A stretch of 6,859 bases of DNA from contig QHOR01000053.1 of assembly GCA_003219395.1 (NCBI GenBank), positions 1 through 6,859 of the forward strand. The letters run 5' to 3'. Shown here piece after piece: positions 5,469 through 6,859 of the stretch. Below the pieces are notes generated by a model that was not told the DNA's origin, did not search any database, and saw nothing but the letters and a program-made list of their open reading frames with translations. This stretch comes from Verrucomicrobiota bacterium. GTDB lineage: Bacteria > Verrucomicrobiota > Verrucomicrobiia > Chthoniobacterales > UBA10450. The number at the start of each line of letters is the position of its first letter. The stretch's first letter is position 1. A program made the translations under genes and the position numbers.

Positions 5469-6506
5469 CTAGTCACGGCGTCTCGCCAATCCCCAGTACG
5501 CAAGAAACGCTGTCAAAACCAGCAGAGGAGCCACGACCAAAAAGAAACCGTACGGGTGTTGAGCCAGCGGAATACCACCTACATTCATGCCAAACAAGCC
5601 TGCTACCAGGTTGATCGGCAAAGCCAACACAGTGACCAGCGTTAACACAAACAGTGTTCGATTAGTCTGTTCGTTGACAACGGCGGCCAGTTCTTCCTGA
5701 AGCTGTTTCACACGCTCAACCAAGGCGGCTGTGTCGCTGATGGCATTGGAGAACTTCTCTGCGGCTTGTTGCAGGTTTCGAAGCTGTTCTTGTGTGATCC
5801 AATCAGGAGGTCGATCAAGAAGGCGAAAGAATGCAGCCGGTTCCGGGGCCAGAAGCCGTTGGAGTCGAACCAACATCCGGCGTAGAGAACCAAGTTCGCT
5901 GCGACTGACGGAAACGCGCTTGGCCAGCAGCTGGTCTTCCATTGGATCCACTCGCGTGGTGGACCTCCGCACAATGTCAACCAGCACACTGGCCTGATCT
6001 CGCAGCAAGTGCGACAGAAGTTCAATCGGCGAGCGAAAGACTTGACCGGCTTGCACCGCGGCCCGGAGTTTGTCTACCGAGCGCAATGGCCGGATGTGTG
6101 CGCTTACCAGCAAGCGCGACGTGATGCACAGGCTGGTACTCGCAACTGCCGAAGCCTCAAATGTGAAATCAAAGAGCACGTCATGGATGTGCGCCAGCAG
6201 TGAATCGGCGTCCTGCTTCAGACGAGTGGAGCCTACACCAGCATGCAACGATTCGTAAAAGGCATCGGGCAGGGTCACATACCGCCGTAGCCAGGGCTCA
6301 GAAGCCGCATGGGAACTCGAAAAATGCAACCAAAGGAATTCACCCGGTACGTCTGGACCCGGTGCGGTCAAAAAATCAATCGCCGATTGCGAAGTGATTT
6401 CGCGCGCTGGCTCGTTCGGGACAAAATGATACCCCCAGATGAGGCCCTCGCCTTGGTCTGAATCGGAAGCAGAATCGACATTTTCCCTGGTGGTTTGAGC
6501 AGCCAT
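5469..6506 (-). CDS. CorA/ZntB-family divalent metal cation channel/transporter
   Basis: A 345-residue protein with the CorA architecture: a large N-terminal cytoplasmic domain (about 20-280) and two C-terminal membrane helices (about 284-304 and 319-339). The family signature GMN (306-308) falls at the end of TM1, within GLFGMNVGGIPL. The GGIP extension is typical of the ZntB branch, often a Zn2+ transporter, whereas Mg2+-type CorA usually has an acidic loop after GMN. A long charged helix precedes TM1 (about 236-282, including ALVERVKQLQEELAAVVNEQTNRT), as in the CorA stalk helix. Family members assemble as pentamers in the inner membrane. The polar N-terminus (2-20) is dispensable-looking. 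The ATG at 6506 is forced by an in-frame TGA 9 bases upstream, and a GAGAAG lies about 10 bases before it. Metal specificity cannot be settled from sequence alone. Confidence 0.93.
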   Translation of the reverse strand: MAAQTTRENVDSASDSDQGEGLIWGYHFVPNEPAREITSQSAIDFLTAPGPDVPGEFLWLHFSSSHAASEPWLRRYVTLPDAFYESLHAGVGSTRLKQDADSLLAHIHDVLFDFTFEASAVASTSLCITSRLLVSAHIRPLRSVDKLRAAVQAGQVFRSPIELLSHLLRDQASVLVDIVRRSTTRVDPMEDQLLAKRVSVSRSELGSLRRMLVRLQRLLAPEPAAFFRLLDRPPDWITQEQLRNLQQAAEKFSNAISDTAALVERVKQLQEELAAVVNEQTNRTLFVLTLVTVLALPINLVAGLFGMNVGGIPLAQHPYGFFLVVAPLLVLTAFLAYWGLARRRD

Positions 6507-6524
6507 TACTGTTCAGCTTCTCTT

Positions 6525-6611
6525 TTACAACGGGAAGATATCTAACAAGAAGGCGCCAGGCCAACCAGCACTTTGAGAATTGATACTCATCAATTGAAAG
6601 CTTACAACGGG
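6525..6611. promoter_or_regulatory. Palindrome flanked by a 10-base direct repeat upstream of the CorA/ZntB-type gene
   Basis: AATTGAT (6578-6584) and ATCAATT (6589-6595) form a perfect 7-bp inverted repeat with a 4-base centre, 72 bases upstream of the metal-channel start. TTACAACGGG occurs at 6525-6534 and again at 6602-6611, flanking it. GCTTACAAC at 6600-6608 can also pair with GTTGTAGC at 6631-6638 with one bulged T. The spacing suits a promoter/operator region for the minus-strand gene; role is inference. Confidence 0.35.
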
Positions 6612-6684
6612 CGTGCGTTTGTTTCCGGCTGTTGTAGCAGGTTCGCAGCGCAGCACAGATTTCTGCTAAGCGACAGTGAATGAG

Positions 6685-6837
6685 TCAAGTTGGCGGACGT
6701 CGTAATTGTGCCCGCGGCGCGGGTGGCCCGCCACTTCGGATAAAACAGACCAGCGATAACGCAAAGATGAGCAGTCCGAAAGGACACACGATCTCGGCCA
6801 GCAGCTCGGCGAAGAAAGAGACATCCGGCACTCGCAT
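6685..6837 (-). CDS. Possible small single-span membrane protein or C-terminal tail of a gene entering from the right
   Basis: This frame encodes 50 residues from ATG 6837 to a TGA at 6685-6687. It is also open upstream of the ATG to the window edge, so it may be the end of a longer minus-strand gene. Residues about 8-33 form a strongly hydrophobic segment, with FGLLIFALSLVCFIRSGG at 20-37. A positively charged, proline-rich tail (RSGGPPAPRAQLRRPPT) follows, a pattern expected of a one-pass membrane protein. No family is recognised and no ribosome-binding site is clear. The opposite strand has an equally long open frame (6680-6844) that reads as hydrophilic, low-complexity sequence and looks like its shadow. 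Low confidence. Confidence 0.3.
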   Translation of the reverse strand: MRVPDVSFFAELLAEIVCPFGLLIFALSLVCFIRSGGPPAPRAQLRRPPT

Positions 6838-6859
6838 CGGCTGAGGCCGCTCAAGTAAC

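Noticed and set aside
1..6633. Shared 13-mer CGTTTGTTTCCGG at about 2-14 and 6616-6628
   Set aside because: One copy encodes the conserved permease signature, and a single 13-base match in a window of this size is not surprising.
6680..6844. Plus-strand 54-codon frame at the right edge
   Set aside because: It is hydrophilic and low in complexity, and it lies opposite a frame with a convincing membrane segment; more likely its shadow.

Overview
The window is ordinary-looking bacterial chromosome with moderate GC. It carries seven protein genes with recognisable families, plus one possible small membrane ORF at the right edge. There are no RNA genes, CRISPR arrays, insertion sequences or phage genes that I can see. 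Gene content, the general absence of strong Shine-Dalgarno sequences, and intergenic repeats that resemble ones I associate with soil Verrucomicrobia suggest a Verrucomicrobia-like (Chthoniobacterales/Spartobacteria type) genome. This is inference from memory, and an acidobacterial or other soil lineage is not excluded.

Layout, left to right: an APC-family amino-acid permease on the minus strand, cut by the left edge (1-704). Divergent from it is a small protein of two tandem ACT domains (895-1308, +). A cluster of three short hairpins (1321-1386) lies between that gene and a convergent membrane-anchored L,D-transpeptidase-fold (YkuD) protein (1391-1924, -). Divergent from that is a full-length GH13 glycogen debranching enzyme GlgX (2018-4261, +). 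Then come two plus-strand genes: a 155-aa 'host attachment'/baeRF-like protein (4380-4847) and a short HPF/RaiA-type ribosome hibernation factor (4994-5359). They are separated by a heptad-periodic inverted repeat (4856-4947). The last large gene is a convergent CorA/ZntB-type divalent metal channel (5469-6506, -). The final 353 bases hold a perfect palindrome, short repeats and a 50-codon hydrophobic ORF on the minus strand.

Functionally the genes are mostly single transcription units rather than one operon. Two pairings are suggestive. The ACT protein and permease share one promoter region, which could reflect amino-acid sensing beside amino-acid transport. The baeRF-like protein and HPF factor are neighbours on the same strand; both belong to families connected to the ribosome, and together with glycogen mobilisation by GlgX they fit a starvation/dormancy theme. 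No clearly novel multi-gene system is visible. The most interesting material is the baeRF-like/HPF neighbourhood and the structured intergenic elements.
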